In this document: positions 1 through 7,339 of the stretch, piece after piece
How positions within the stretch are numbered: position 1 is the first letter of the stretch
How the letters are laid out: each line of letters starts with the position of its first letter
Assembly (NCBI RefSeq): GCF_025685565.1
Contig: NZ_JAGSYE010000001.1
Span: 744,001-808,000, forward strand
Source: Granulicella aggregans
Lineage (GTDB): Bacteria; Acidobacteriota; Terriglobia; Terriglobales; Acidobacteriaceae
Direction: 5' to 3'
DNA: 64,000 nucleotides
Position numbers and translations under genes: made by a program
Notes under the pieces: generated by a model
Seen by the model: the letters and a program-made list of their open reading frames with translations, nothing else
Databases searched by the model: none
What the model was told of the DNA's origin: nothing

Positions 1-220
1 GCCGCGCACCCTCCATCGCCGCAATCCGCGCCCCTAGCTCCAGCGCCGTAGGCGTGCCATACACGCCATAGTTCCAGCCACGCTCCATGTGCCACTCATC
101 ATGCGCATTCGCCATGCTGCCCAGAAGAATGGTCGAGCCGCGATATACCGGCGTAGCGAACGACTCAAAGCCCTGAGGCACATCAGGCTTCGAATGAAGG
201 ATGCGTGATTTCCAATGCAA
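1..220 (-). CDS. Cystathionine beta-lyase-like PLP enzyme, N-terminal part (cut by window edge)
   Basis: The 73 codons visible on the minus strand read into the start of a Cys/Met-metabolism PLP-dependent enzyme (cystathionine beta/gamma-lyase fold). The segments FATPVYRGSTIL and YGVYGTPTALELG match the conserved N-terminal region of MetC-type lyases, which precedes the PLP-binding lysine. The lysine and the rest of the enzyme lie outside the window. I chose a TTG start at 218-220: an in-frame TGA lies two codons upstream, and AGGAG sits 10 nt before the TTG. Such enzymes act in the cytoplasm on cystathionine or related thioethers in methionine/cysteine metabolism. Cystathionine gamma-synthase or O-acetylhomoserine sulfhydrylase cannot be excluded from this fragment. 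Confidence 0.75.
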   Translation of the reverse strand, partial: MHWKSRILHSKPDVPQGFESFATPVYRGSTILLGSMANAHDEWHMERGWNYGVYGTPTALELGARIAAMEGAR

Positions 221-299
221 TTGTCAGAAGCTCCTGGATAAGACTCGATTCTATCGAGAATTCCAAAAGGCCTCGCGCCCCACTGAATGAAAACAGAGC

Positions 300-833
300 T
301 TACGTTCCAGAGGAAAACCTTAGTGACTCCAGGAAGCTGTGCCGGAGTTCTGGGGTGATACGGAAGTTTGTCTCCGATGTCAGACGCTCAAACGCGCTTC
401 GGGCATCGACGAGCCGAGCGCGTTCGGCGGCAATCAGCACTCCGAGGGTTCCGACGATAGAGAATCCTCGGGCTAGAGCTTCGCGCCTTCCCTTGAACTC
501 ATCGATGAGTACCTCCGGTGCGCTGACTTCAATTGCGAGCTGGATCGCGTCGCGCTCGCCGGCATCAAGCAGGCAGAGATCTTCATCTGGTTGGGTTGTA
601 AGTGGGGAGACCTCAAGCCATAGAGGCGGCTCGGCCGCCCATCTGGCAACCGCTGGCGGAGCACCTGCGTGAGTAAGTTCTGCAAGAACAATGGGAGGCG
701 TGATGACACGCCGATAGAGGAATGGCAGGAGGAAGTCGCATTCGACCTGAACCAGGTAGTTCAAAGGAGACGTGTCTGCAACAACGATCTTCTCCGCGAT
801 TTTTATCTTCTGGAGATCGTCATCAGGTCGCAT
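300..833 (-). CDS. PIN-domain toxin (DUF3368/VapC-like)
   Basis: A 177-residue protein with a PIN-type nuclease fold. It has an N-terminal VVADTSPLNYL motif (first catalytic Asp), a central conserved Glu in LDAGERDAIQLA, and the acidic IDEFKGRREA stretch typical of DUF3368 PIN proteins. PIN toxins are Mg-dependent ribonucleases that cut tRNA or mRNA when released from the antitoxin; that activity is inferred from the family. The ATG at 833 lies inside the 3' end of the upstream antitoxin gene, a 31-nt overlap that implies translational coupling. All expected acidic residues appear present and the gene looks intact. Confidence 0.8.
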   Translation of the reverse strand: MRPDDDLQKIKIAEKIVVADTSPLNYLVQVECDFLLPFLYRRVITPPIVLAELTHAGAPPAVARWAAEPPLWLEVSPLTTQPDEDLCLLDAGERDAIQLAIEVSAPEVLIDEFKGRREALARGFSIVGTLGVLIAAERARLVDARSAFERLTSETNFRITPELRHSFLESLRFSSGT

Positions 834-1045
834 GCCAAATCATCCACCCCATAAGCATGATCCCAAACCTGATGTTCCTTTAAGAATCCTTCGAATTCAA
901 AACGGGAAAGCCCCAGAAGTGTACGCGCCTGAAGAGGAGTCAGCGCCTCCGTACGGTACCCTTCGATCGCGAGAGCCTCAAGCGCGGCCCTGCCTGGGTC
1001 CGGCTGCTGCATGAGTTCATCGGAGAGTTGTACCGTGATCTGCAT
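803..1045 (-). CDS. UPF0175 family antitoxin
   Basis: An 80-residue protein that matches the UPF0175 family, small antitoxins usually found directly upstream of DUF3368 PIN toxins. Visible features are an N-terminal beta-like stretch (ITVQLSDEL), a helical middle with a conserved Glu-Gly-Tyr-Arg segment, and the helix-turn-helix-like TPLQARTLLGLSRFEFEGFL. It overlaps the PIN gene by 31 nt. By analogy with other type II modules it should neutralise the toxin and may repress its own promoter; neither is shown by sequence alone. The ribosome binding site is weak. Confidence 0.8.
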   Translation of the reverse strand: MQITVQLSDELMQQPDPGRAALEALAIEGYRTEALTPLQARTLLGLSRFEFEGFLKEHQVWDHAYGVDDLACDLMTISRR

Positions 1046-1115
1046 GTGACCAAGCTACCACGGGTATTTTCTCTAGGCAAATAAAAAGCGAATAGAATAG
1101 CCGCAGGATTACCTT

Positions 1116-2435
1116 ATGTCCTTCCCCACCCTCCCAGACCGCTTCGGCTTCCTCCACATCGACCTCAACAGCTTCTTCGCCTCAGTCGAGCAGCAGCTCC
1201 ACCCGGAGTACCGAAACCGCCCCCTCGCCGTCGTCCCCACCCTAGGCGACACCACCTGCTGCATCGCCGCCAGCTACGAAGCCAAAGCCCTCGGCATCAA
1301 GACCGGCACCCAGGTCGGCGAAGCCAAGAAGCTCTGCCCAGACATCATCCTTATCGCCGGTAACCACGACCACTACGCCGAATACTCCCACAACATCGCC
1401 AAGGCCGTAGAACGCTGCTGCCCCGTCGCCCACACCCCTTCCATCGACGAGATGGTCTGTCAGCTCATCGGCCGCGAGCAGGAGCCTCCCACCGCCCGCA
1501 AGATCTCCCTCGCCATCAAGCAGGCGATCAAGGACGACGTTGGCGAGACCCTCCGCTGCTCCATCGGCATGGCGCCCAACCGCTACCTCGCGAAGATCGC
1601 CAGCGACATGCAGAAGCCCGACGGCCTCATCGGGTTACTGCCCTCGCAACTGCCTCGGGCGATAGCACACCTCGAACTCCGCGACCTTCCCGGCGTCGGC
1701 GCAAAGACCGAGGTCCGCCTCAACGCCAAGGGCATCACCACCATGGAGCAGCTCCTCGCGCTCGACCGCAACGGCATGCACTTGCTCTGGGATTCGGTCT
1801 GGGGCGACCGCCTTTACCACTGGCTGCGCGGCGCGGACAGCGGCGACGACGGCGCTCCCGTGCCTACCGAGATCCAGAAGTCTCTCGGCCACTCCCACGT
1901 CCTCGGCCCCGAGTTCCGCTCCGCCGAAGGCGCATGGTCCGTCGCCCACAAGCTCCTGCACAAGGCCGCCATGCGCCTCCGTATGGAGAAGTTCTACACC
2001 TCCTCCATGGCCGTCACCATCCGCTATCAACTCACCCGCGAGCAGGCCGAGCGCATGAAGTCGAAGAAGCACTTCAGCGGCATCAAGCACACCGGCTGGG
2101 GCATGGAGGCAAAGTTCGCCGACTGCCAGGACACTCTCACCCTCCTCGAAGTCCTGCGCGGCATCTGGCAGCACGCCCCTCAAGGCGCGGAGTATGCTCG
2201 CCCCTTCTTCGTCGGCGTCACGCTCAAGAACCTCATCCCGGAGAGCGAGCACCAGGAGACCCTCTTCGGCGACTTCGACAATCGCAACGAGCTCTCCGCG
2301 ACCATGGACAAGCTCAACCTCAAGTACGGCCACACCACGCTACACTTCGCCGGAATGCTCAAGGCACGCGAAACCGCACCCACCCGCATCGCCTTCACCC
2401 AGATCCCCGTGCAGTACGGCGTCGACTACATGTAG
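1116..2435 (+). CDS. dinB: Y-family DNA polymerase (DinB/UmuC type)
   Basis: A 439-residue translesion DNA polymerase. The palm motif HIDLNSFFASVEQ places a catalytic Asp at residue 16, and SIDEM places Asp111-Glu112. The little-finger linker region SIGMAPNRYLAKIASD and the HhH stretch DLPGVGAKTEVRL follow. A QETLF motif (380-384) fits a beta-clamp binding site. Its internal position, followed by a MDKLN...TLHFAG segment, resembles UmuC more than DinB, whose clamp motif is C-terminal. The enzyme should copy damaged templates with low fidelity. No LexA-like box was recognised upstream. A Shine-Dalgarno GCAGGA lies before the ATG at 1116. The symbol is family-level; umuC is the main alternative. 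Confidence 0.85.
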   Translation: MSFPTLPDRFGFLHIDLNSFFASVEQQLHPEYRNRPLAVVPTLGDTTCCIAASYEAKALGIKTGTQVGEAKKLCPDIILIAGNHDHYAEYSHNIAKAVERCCPVAHTPSIDEMVCQLIGREQEPPTARKISLAIKQAIKDDVGETLRCSIGMAPNRYLAKIASDMQKPDGLIGLLPSQLPRAIAHLELRDLPGVGAKTEVRLNAKGITTMEQLLALDRNGMHLLWDSVWGDRLYHWLRGADSGDDGAPVPTEIQKSLGHSHVLGPEFRSAEGAWSVAHKLLHKAAMRLRMEKFYTSSMAVTIRYQLTREQAERMKSKKHFSGIKHTGWGMEAKFADCQDTLTLLEVLRGIWQHAPQGAEYARPFFVGVTLKNLIPESEHQETLFGDFDNRNELSATMDKLNLKYGHTTLHFAGMLKARETAPTRIAFTQIPVQYGVDYM

Positions 2436-2459
2436 GCTGCGCTATACCTCCATTGAGCC

Positions 2460-2512
2460 GTCATCCTGACCCCGAGCAAAGCGAAGGGGAAGGACCCCGA
2501 GTGGTTCCACAT
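2460..2512. repeat. Intergenic repeat family III, divergent copy
   Basis: Starts with GTCATCCTGA and ends with GAAGGACCCCGAG, the ends shared with copies at 16014 and 60042. The centre differs and has only a weak CCCC/GGGG pairing. The downstream stretch (AACCGCTCGAACCT at about 2518-2531) also recurs near 60120 and 6350, so the unit is longer than its core. Confidence 0.6.
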
Positions 2513-2580
2513 CACCCAAACCGCTCGAACCTTTCAGCCATCGGTTCCCCCAGGAAGAAACGCATCGTGGCCAAGTCAAG

Positions 2581-2594
2581 GTGACAACTGTCAC
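2581..2594. promoter_or_regulatory. Palindrome upstream of the ABC/two-component operon
   Basis: GTGACAACTGTCAC is an inverted repeat with 6-bp arms and a 2-bp centre, 107 bp upstream of the ABC ATPase start. This is a suitable place for the operator of the DesR-like response regulator encoded in the same operon. Its function is inferred from position and symmetry only. Confidence 0.35.
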
Positions 2595-2700
2595 TTCGCA
2601 CTCCTGACGTTCCACACTGTGTCCATCGCTCGTTCAAGTGCATTCTTGTCTTCGTAGTCGAGAACTTCTTCGACAGAGAACCAGACAAGGAGAGCAAACG

Positions 2701-3651
2701 ATGAGCGCTACTGCACTCACCTACGACAAAACGGAAACGGCAACTCCCGCGTCCACGCATCGCGCTTTACCGGGGCAAAAGATCGCAACGCTGCAATCCG
2801 TCGTGAAGAAGTACGACGCAACCACGGCACTTGACGGCCTCAATCTCTCGCTCCACGCAGGCGAGGTCGTAGCTCTTCTCGGCCCGAATGGCGCGGGCAA
2901 ATCCACCGCCGTCCGCCTGATGCTCGGCCTGGCCTCACCGACCAGCGGTACGGTACGCATCTTCGGCGCCGACCCGCGAGACGCGGCCTCGCGAACCCGG
3001 GTAGGGGCAATGCTCCAGGTAGCCCGCGTTACCGACACCATCAAGGTCCGCGAGCACATCGACCTCTTCCGCAGCTACTATCCAAAGCCCCTCCCGGTGG
3101 CCGAGATCGTGCGCATCGCCCAACTCGAAGGTATCGAGAACAAGTTCTTCGGAGACCTTAGCGGAGGCCAGAAACAGCGTCTCCTCTTCGCCCTCGCAGT
3201 CTGCGGCAACCCCGATCTCGTTTTTCTCGACGAACCCACGGTCGGCATGGACATCGAAGCGAGGCGCGGCCTCTGGCAGCAGATCCGCTCCCTGAAGGAG
3301 CGGGGCAAGACCGTGCTCCTGACGACACACTATCTCGAAGAAGCAGACGCTCTGGCCGACCGCGTCATCGTCATCAACAAGGGACACGTCGTCAGCGAAG
3401 GCACTCCAGCCGAAATCAAGAACTTCAGCGGCGGCCGCAAGATCAAGTGCGCGACCATCCTCACGACGGAGTATCTCAAAGCTCTGAGCGGCGTGACCAG
3501 TGTCGAACGCAATGGCGAGTTTGTAACCGTAACCGCTACAAATGCGGAAGCGGTCGTCCGCATCATGCTGCTGAACGATGAAGCCCTCAGCGGCCTAGAA
3601 ATAGCAAGCCCCGCGCTCGAAGACGCGTTCCTCGAGCTGACCAAAAAGTAA
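2701..3651 (+). CDS. ABC transporter ATP-binding protein
   Basis: A 316-residue ATPase for an ABC-2 type exporter. Walker A is GPNGAGKST (61-69), the signature is LSGGQKQR, and Walker B is LVFLDEPT. These are followed by a switch His in LLTTHYLEEAD and a C-terminal ABC-2-associated extension. An upstream in-frame start at 2638 exists, but AAGGAGA sits 8 nt before the ATG at 2701, which decides the start. The N-terminus carries about 28 extra polar residues before the nucleotide-binding domain. It is followed 30 nt later by its permease and then by a sensor kinase and regulator. The substrate is unknown; lipid, antibiotic or peptide export is typical for this arrangement. Confidence 0.9.
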   Translation: MSATALTYDKTETATPASTHRALPGQKIATLQSVVKKYDATTALDGLNLSLHAGEVVALLGPNGAGKSTAVRLMLGLASPTSGTVRIFGADPRDAASRTRVGAMLQVARVTDTIKVREHIDLFRSYYPKPLPVAEIVRIAQLEGIENKFFGDLSGGQKQRLLFALAVCGNPDLVFLDEPTVGMDIEARRGLWQQIRSLKERGKTVLLTTHYLEEADALADRVIVINKGHVVSEGTPAEIKNFSGGRKIKCATILTTEYLKALSGVTSVERNGEFVTVTATNAEAVVRIMLLNDEALSGLEIASPALEDAFLELTKK

Positions 3652-3681
3652 AAGATCACAGCAAGAAGGAGATATCAAGAG

Positions 3682-4485
3682 ATGGCAACGACAGCAGTCA
3701 CCTATTCGATGGAAGCGGTTGGACGCGAGCGTACGCTTGCGGTCTATGGCAAAGAGACGAAGTACGAGTTCCTGCACCTGCTACGTGCGAAGTCGTTTTC
3801 GCTCGCGGTCATCGGGTTTCCCCTGATGTTCTATGTACTCTTCGGATTGTCGAACAAGCATGTCGTCGACAACGGCGTGAACGTCACCAAGGCGATGTTG
3901 GGCGGATACGCCTGCTTCGGCCTGATCGGCGCTGCGCTCTTCGGCATCGGCGTGGGGCTGGCCTCGGAGCTGAACTACGGCTGGCTGGAGTTGAAGCGCG
4001 CAAGCCCCATGCCCGTGATGGCGTATCTCTTCGCGAAGTGCGCTTCGGCGATGGTCTTCGGCATCCTCATCGTCAGCATCCTCAGTGCGGTTGGCGTCGC
4101 GTTCGGCGGAGTCACGCTTACGAGCATCGAACTGGTAAAGATGCTGGGCGTGACAGTTGCGGGCTCGGTCAGCTTCGCAAGCCTCGGCCTTCTGCTGGCG
4201 CTGCTGATGCCCGCAAACGCAGCGCCTGGACTCGTAAACCTGATCTATCTGCCAATGTCCTACCTCAGCGGCCTTTGGATGCCGATCAAATACATGCCGC
4301 ACTGGCTGCAGCACATGGCTCCGCTGATGCCGATGTATCATCTCGCCCAACTGATGCTGAGTGTCTATGGCTACCAGGAACCGAACTCGTCATTGGCCCT
4401 CCACTGGAACGCGCTGATCGGGTTTACGCTGGTGATGCTGGGGCTCTTCTGGCTGGACTTCCAGCGCAAGGAACGCAACGCTTAG
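3682..4485 (+). CDS. ABC-2 type transporter permease
   Basis: A 267-residue integral membrane protein with about six hydrophobic segments, for example in SFSLAVIGFPLMFYVLFG, the central GLIGAALFGIGVGLAS, and a C-terminal helix ending in Lys/Arg. The YLSGLWMPIKYMP loop before the last helices is characteristic of ABC-2 permeases. A strong AAGGAGATATC ribosome binding site precedes the ATG. It should pair with the ATPase encoded immediately upstream to form a homodimeric or half-size exporter in the inner membrane. Confidence 0.9.
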   Translation: MATTAVTYSMEAVGRERTLAVYGKETKYEFLHLLRAKSFSLAVIGFPLMFYVLFGLSNKHVVDNGVNVTKAMLGGYACFGLIGAALFGIGVGLASELNYGWLELKRASPMPVMAYLFAKCASAMVFGILIVSILSAVGVAFGGVTLTSIELVKMLGVTVAGSVSFASLGLLLALLMPANAAPGLVNLIYLPMSYLSGLWMPIKYMPHWLQHMAPLMPMYHLAQLMLSVYGYQEPNSSLALHWNALIGFTLVMLGLFWLDFQRKERNA

Positions 4486-4520
4486 GAACATTGCCGCACA
4501 CTACACTTTGGGACACGAAG

Positions 4521-5678
4521 ATGAGCTGGACAGCGATCACACAGGACAAAACGTCACAGGACCGAGGGTGGCGCAGATTCCTGCCGCCACTCTCTCGCCC
4601 TTCGCCCAGCATCTACATATGGCTCGCCTACTCCATCTTCTTTTTCTTTGAGCCCATCTATCGCCACAACCTCCGCTACTGGCTCCAGAACCTCGCCATC
4701 TACGCGTTCTTTCTCTTCCTCTATGTCTGCCTCGACGTCATCGAAGTCGCCTCCATCAATCTCGCCATCCTCGGCACCTTCGTCATTCTCGGCATGGCCA
4801 CCCTGCCGTTCAATGCCGGCGGATCGACCTTCTTCCTCTACGCCTCCTCCATCCTGCCCTTTGTGCTTCCGAACAGCCGCCTGGTCGCGATCCTGATCGC
4901 CCTTGACTTCGTGCTGCTTGTAGGCGAGGGATACCTGATCGGCAACAATGCTCTGAACTACGTCATCCCCGCGTTCTTCCTCGTCGTGGGCGGCGTATCG
5001 AACATGTGGATGGCGCGCCAGAGATGGATGAACACCAAATTGACCATGGCGCAGGAGGAGATTCAGCAACTCGCCGCGGTCGCCGAACGTGAACGCATCG
5101 CCCGCGACCTGCACGATGTCCTCGGCCACACGCTCTCGGTGATCGTCTTGAAGGCAGAGCTTGCGGGAAGGCTGATAGATCGTGATCCCGAGCGCGCCGC
5201 AAGAGAGATCGCCGATGTCGAAAGCACCGCCCGCACCGCGCTCGCCGAGGTCCGCGAGACCATCGGCGGCTACCGCGCCCGTGGCCTCGCAGCGGAGCTT
5301 GCCGCCGCCAGGCGCACCCTCGAATCAGCAGGCGTAGCGCTGGCCTGCGAAACCGTACCCGACGCCGAAAGCAACCTGCGCGCGACCGAAGAGACCGTCC
5401 TCTCGCTCGCCATTCGCGAAGCCGTCACCAACATCGTGCGCCATGCCGAAGCGACCAAGTGCCTGATGCGTTTCGAGCAGACCACCGACGGCTTCCACGC
5501 CCTTCTGGTCGAAGACGATGGAGCCCACAGCGTAAGGCATGAAGGTAACGGCCTGCGTGGAATGAGAGAGCGCGTGCAGGCGTTAGGAGGTAGGTTCAAC
5601 ATCCAAAGCGACCACGGCACCCGCCTGCTCATCGAACTGCCCGTAACGGTCCCTGCCGCCGTCGAGAAGGAGGCCTGA
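4521..5678 (+). CDS. Sensor histidine kinase (DesK-like, HPK7)
   Basis: A 385-residue protein. The N-terminal half (about 35-165) has four to six membrane helices with no large periplasmic domain, as in DesK, which senses membrane state. A coiled-coil linker leads to the H box ERIARDLHDVLGHTLS, with phospho-acceptor His198. The HATPase domain has the N box REAVTNIVRHAEA and the G box GNGLRGMRERV. The longer frame starting at 4038 runs through the permease gene and is not used. The start at 4521 lies 35 nt after the permease stop. The response regulator follows after two bases. The pair probably controls the upstream exporter. Confidence 0.9.
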   Translation: MSWTAITQDKTSQDRGWRRFLPPLSRPSPSIYIWLAYSIFFFFEPIYRHNLRYWLQNLAIYAFFLFLYVCLDVIEVASINLAILGTFVILGMATLPFNAGGSTFFLYASSILPFVLPNSRLVAILIALDFVLLVGEGYLIGNNALNYVIPAFFLVVGGVSNMWMARQRWMNTKLTMAQEEIQQLAAVAERERIARDLHDVLGHTLSVIVLKAELAGRLIDRDPERAAREIADVESTARTALAEVRETIGGYRARGLAAELAAARRTLESAGVALACETVPDAESNLRATEETVLSLAIREAVTNIVRHAEATKCLMRFEQTTDGFHALLVEDDGAHSVRHEGNGLRGMRERVQALGGRFNIQSDHGTRLLIELPVTVPAAVEKEA

Positions 5679-5680
5679 CC

Positions 5681-6295
5681 ATGGCAAACACAATTCGCGT
5701 AGTAATCGCCGAAGATCAGGCGATGGTCCTCGGCGCGCTCGCCGCTCTGCTCGAGATGGAAGAAGATCTCCGCGTCATGGCCTGCGCCGCAAACGGTCGC
5801 GAAGCGCTCGATGCTGTCATCAAGCTCAAGCCCGACATCCTCGTCACCGACATCGAGATGCCCATCATGACCGGCCTCGAGCTCGCCAAAGAGCTGCAGT
5901 CAAACCACCCCGCCACGAAGACCGTCATCCTCACCACCTTCGCGCGGCCCGGATATCTACGCCGCGCTCTCGACTCCGGAGCCCGCGCCTATCTCCTCAA
6001 AGACCGTCCCGCCAAAGAACTCGCCGAGGCCGTCCGCAAGGTCCATCGCGGCCAGCGCGTCGTGGACCCAGCCCTCGCCACCGAAGCCTGGGGAGCGGAG
6101 ATGGATCCACTCTCCGAACGCGAGCGCCAGATCCTCCAGCGCGCCGGCGACGGCAAGACCAGCACCGAGATCGCAGGCGAACTCCGCCTCTCCGACGGCA
6201 CCGTGAGGAACTATCTCTCCGAAGCAATCGCCAAGCTCGGCGCAGCCAATCGCGTCGACGCCGCAAGAATCGCCCGCTCCAAAGGCTGGCTCTAA
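5681..6295 (+). CDS. Response regulator, NarL/DesR family
   Basis: A 204-residue regulator with an N-terminal receiver (acidic pocket Glu11-Asp12, phospho-acceptor Asp57 in VTDIEMP, conserved Lys in YLLKD) and a C-terminal LuxR-type helix-turn-helix (LSEREREILQ-like segment and GTVRNYLSEAIAKLG). The ATG is 2 nt after the kinase stop, and AAGGAGG overlaps the end of the kinase gene, so translation is coupled. It should be phosphorylated by the adjacent DesK-like kinase and bind near the operon promoter; the palindrome at 2581-2594 is a candidate site. Confidence 0.92.
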   Translation: MANTIRVVIAEDQAMVLGALAALLEMEEDLRVMACAANGREALDAVIKLKPDILVTDIEMPIMTGLELAKELQSNHPATKTVILTTFARPGYLRRALDSGARAYLLKDRPAKELAEAVRKVHRGQRVVDPALATEAWGAEMDPLSERERQILQRAGDGKTSTEIAGELRLSDGTVRNYLSEAIAKLGAANRVDAARIARSKGWL

Positions 6296-6481
6296 CACTC
6301 ATACCTTCTCAACTCCGTGCCCGGCCCCCGAGCGATCCCGACGCACCACATCCGCTCGAACCTCTCTGCCATGTAACTCTCAGCTCATCCTGCCCACACT
6401 GTTTTCCGAAAAAATCCCGGACCCGCACGACCCCTCGACTATCCCCTGCATCCGAGTGGAGTGACAGGAGAAGCCTCACCC

Positions 6482-7135
6482 ATGAACCCTCGCACTCTCA
6501 CCTCCCTACGCACCGCCGCGCTATGCGGCACAGCTTTAGCAGTCGCCATCGGATGCAACAAGAAGGCCGATAGCTCGATCAACTACACCAGCGCCATCAA
6601 CACCTACTACAGCGCACACCCATCCTGCCTCTTCTCGCAGCCTCAGCAGTTCCCGACCCAGGTCACCACCTCCGACACTACCAAGACCGCGCCCTTCGAC
6701 GCTCTCGTTGACCAAGGCCTGCTGGCACGCACCACCGCCGAGAAGAAGGTCCTCATCATCGCCTCGAAGCAGGTCACAAACTATGACCTCTCCGCCAAGG
6801 GCCGGTCTGCGTGGACAGCGGATACCACCCAGCCAGGCTTCGGAAACTTCTGCTATGGCCAGCGCAAGGTAAGCACGATCTATAGCTCCTCGCCCACCAC
6901 GTCGGACGTAGGTGCCACCACCCAGATCGCCTATCACTACACCTTCTCGGATGCTCCCGCATGGGCCAGCGCCGCCGAGACCAAGACCGCATTCCCCCAG
7001 GTCGCGACGGACCTATCCGGCCCCCAAGCCGCCACCGCAACTCTCACCAACACCGCCAACGGATGGCAGGTCACCAGCACCCCCGACGCAAAGCCCTTGC
7101 CAGTGAAAGCCGCCGACGGAAAGATCGTCGAGTAA
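6482..7135 (+). CDS. Putative lipoprotein of unknown function
   Basis: A 217-residue protein beginning with a charged N-terminus, a hydrophobic stretch and a lipobox ending ALAVAIGC, so it is probably lipidated at Cys and exported. The mature part is Thr/Ser-rich with two further cysteines (SCLF and FCYG) that could form a disulfide. No domain is recognised. The ATG at 6482 is preceded by AGGAGAAGC; an alternative GTG at 6461 would bury the lipobox. It is a single gene, convergent with the S9 peptidase. Confidence 0.7.
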   Translation: MNPRTLTSLRTAALCGTALAVAIGCNKKADSSINYTSAINTYYSAHPSCLFSQPQQFPTQVTTSDTTKTAPFDALVDQGLLARTTAEKKVLIIASKQVTNYDLSAKGRSAWTADTTQPGFGNFCYGQRKVSTIYSSSPTTSDVGATTQIAYHYTFSDAPAWASAAETKTAFPQVATDLSGPQAATATLTNTANGWQVTSTPDAKPLPVKAADGKIVE

Positions 7136-7188
7136 CCTTATCCACCTGGAAGAATGTAGGTCGGGATAGTCACCCGTATATCGGGTGC

Positions 7189-7221
7189 CCCACCCATGGC
7201 TCGCCTTTGGCCATGGGTGGG
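7189..7221. repeat. Family I hairpin repeat, variant GGC/GCC
   Basis: Perfect 12-bp stem CCCACCCATGGC / GCCATGGGTGGG with a 9-nt loop, preceded by CGGGTGC. It lies between two convergent genes. The inner stem triplet differs from other copies, yet the arms stay complementary. Confidence 0.85.
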
Positions 7222-7260
7222 ATCACACCCCCTAACTCGCCTTCACAAACCCACCGAAAC

Positions 7261-7320
7261 GTCATCTCGACCGAAGCATTGCAGCCTCATCGCAATGCGT
7301 AGTGGAGAGACCCCCGCATT
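7261..7320. repeat. Family II intergenic repeat with hairpin cassette
   Basis: Ends are GTCATCTCGACCGAAGC and GTGGAGAGACCCCCGCATT. The middle is a 7-bp hairpin GCATTGC / GCAATGC (7276-7298) around the loop AGCCTCATC. The same ends recur at 21302, 37135, 57285 and 61711. Confidence 0.85.
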
Positions 7321-7339
7321 TCGCCTTTGCCTTTGAAAG

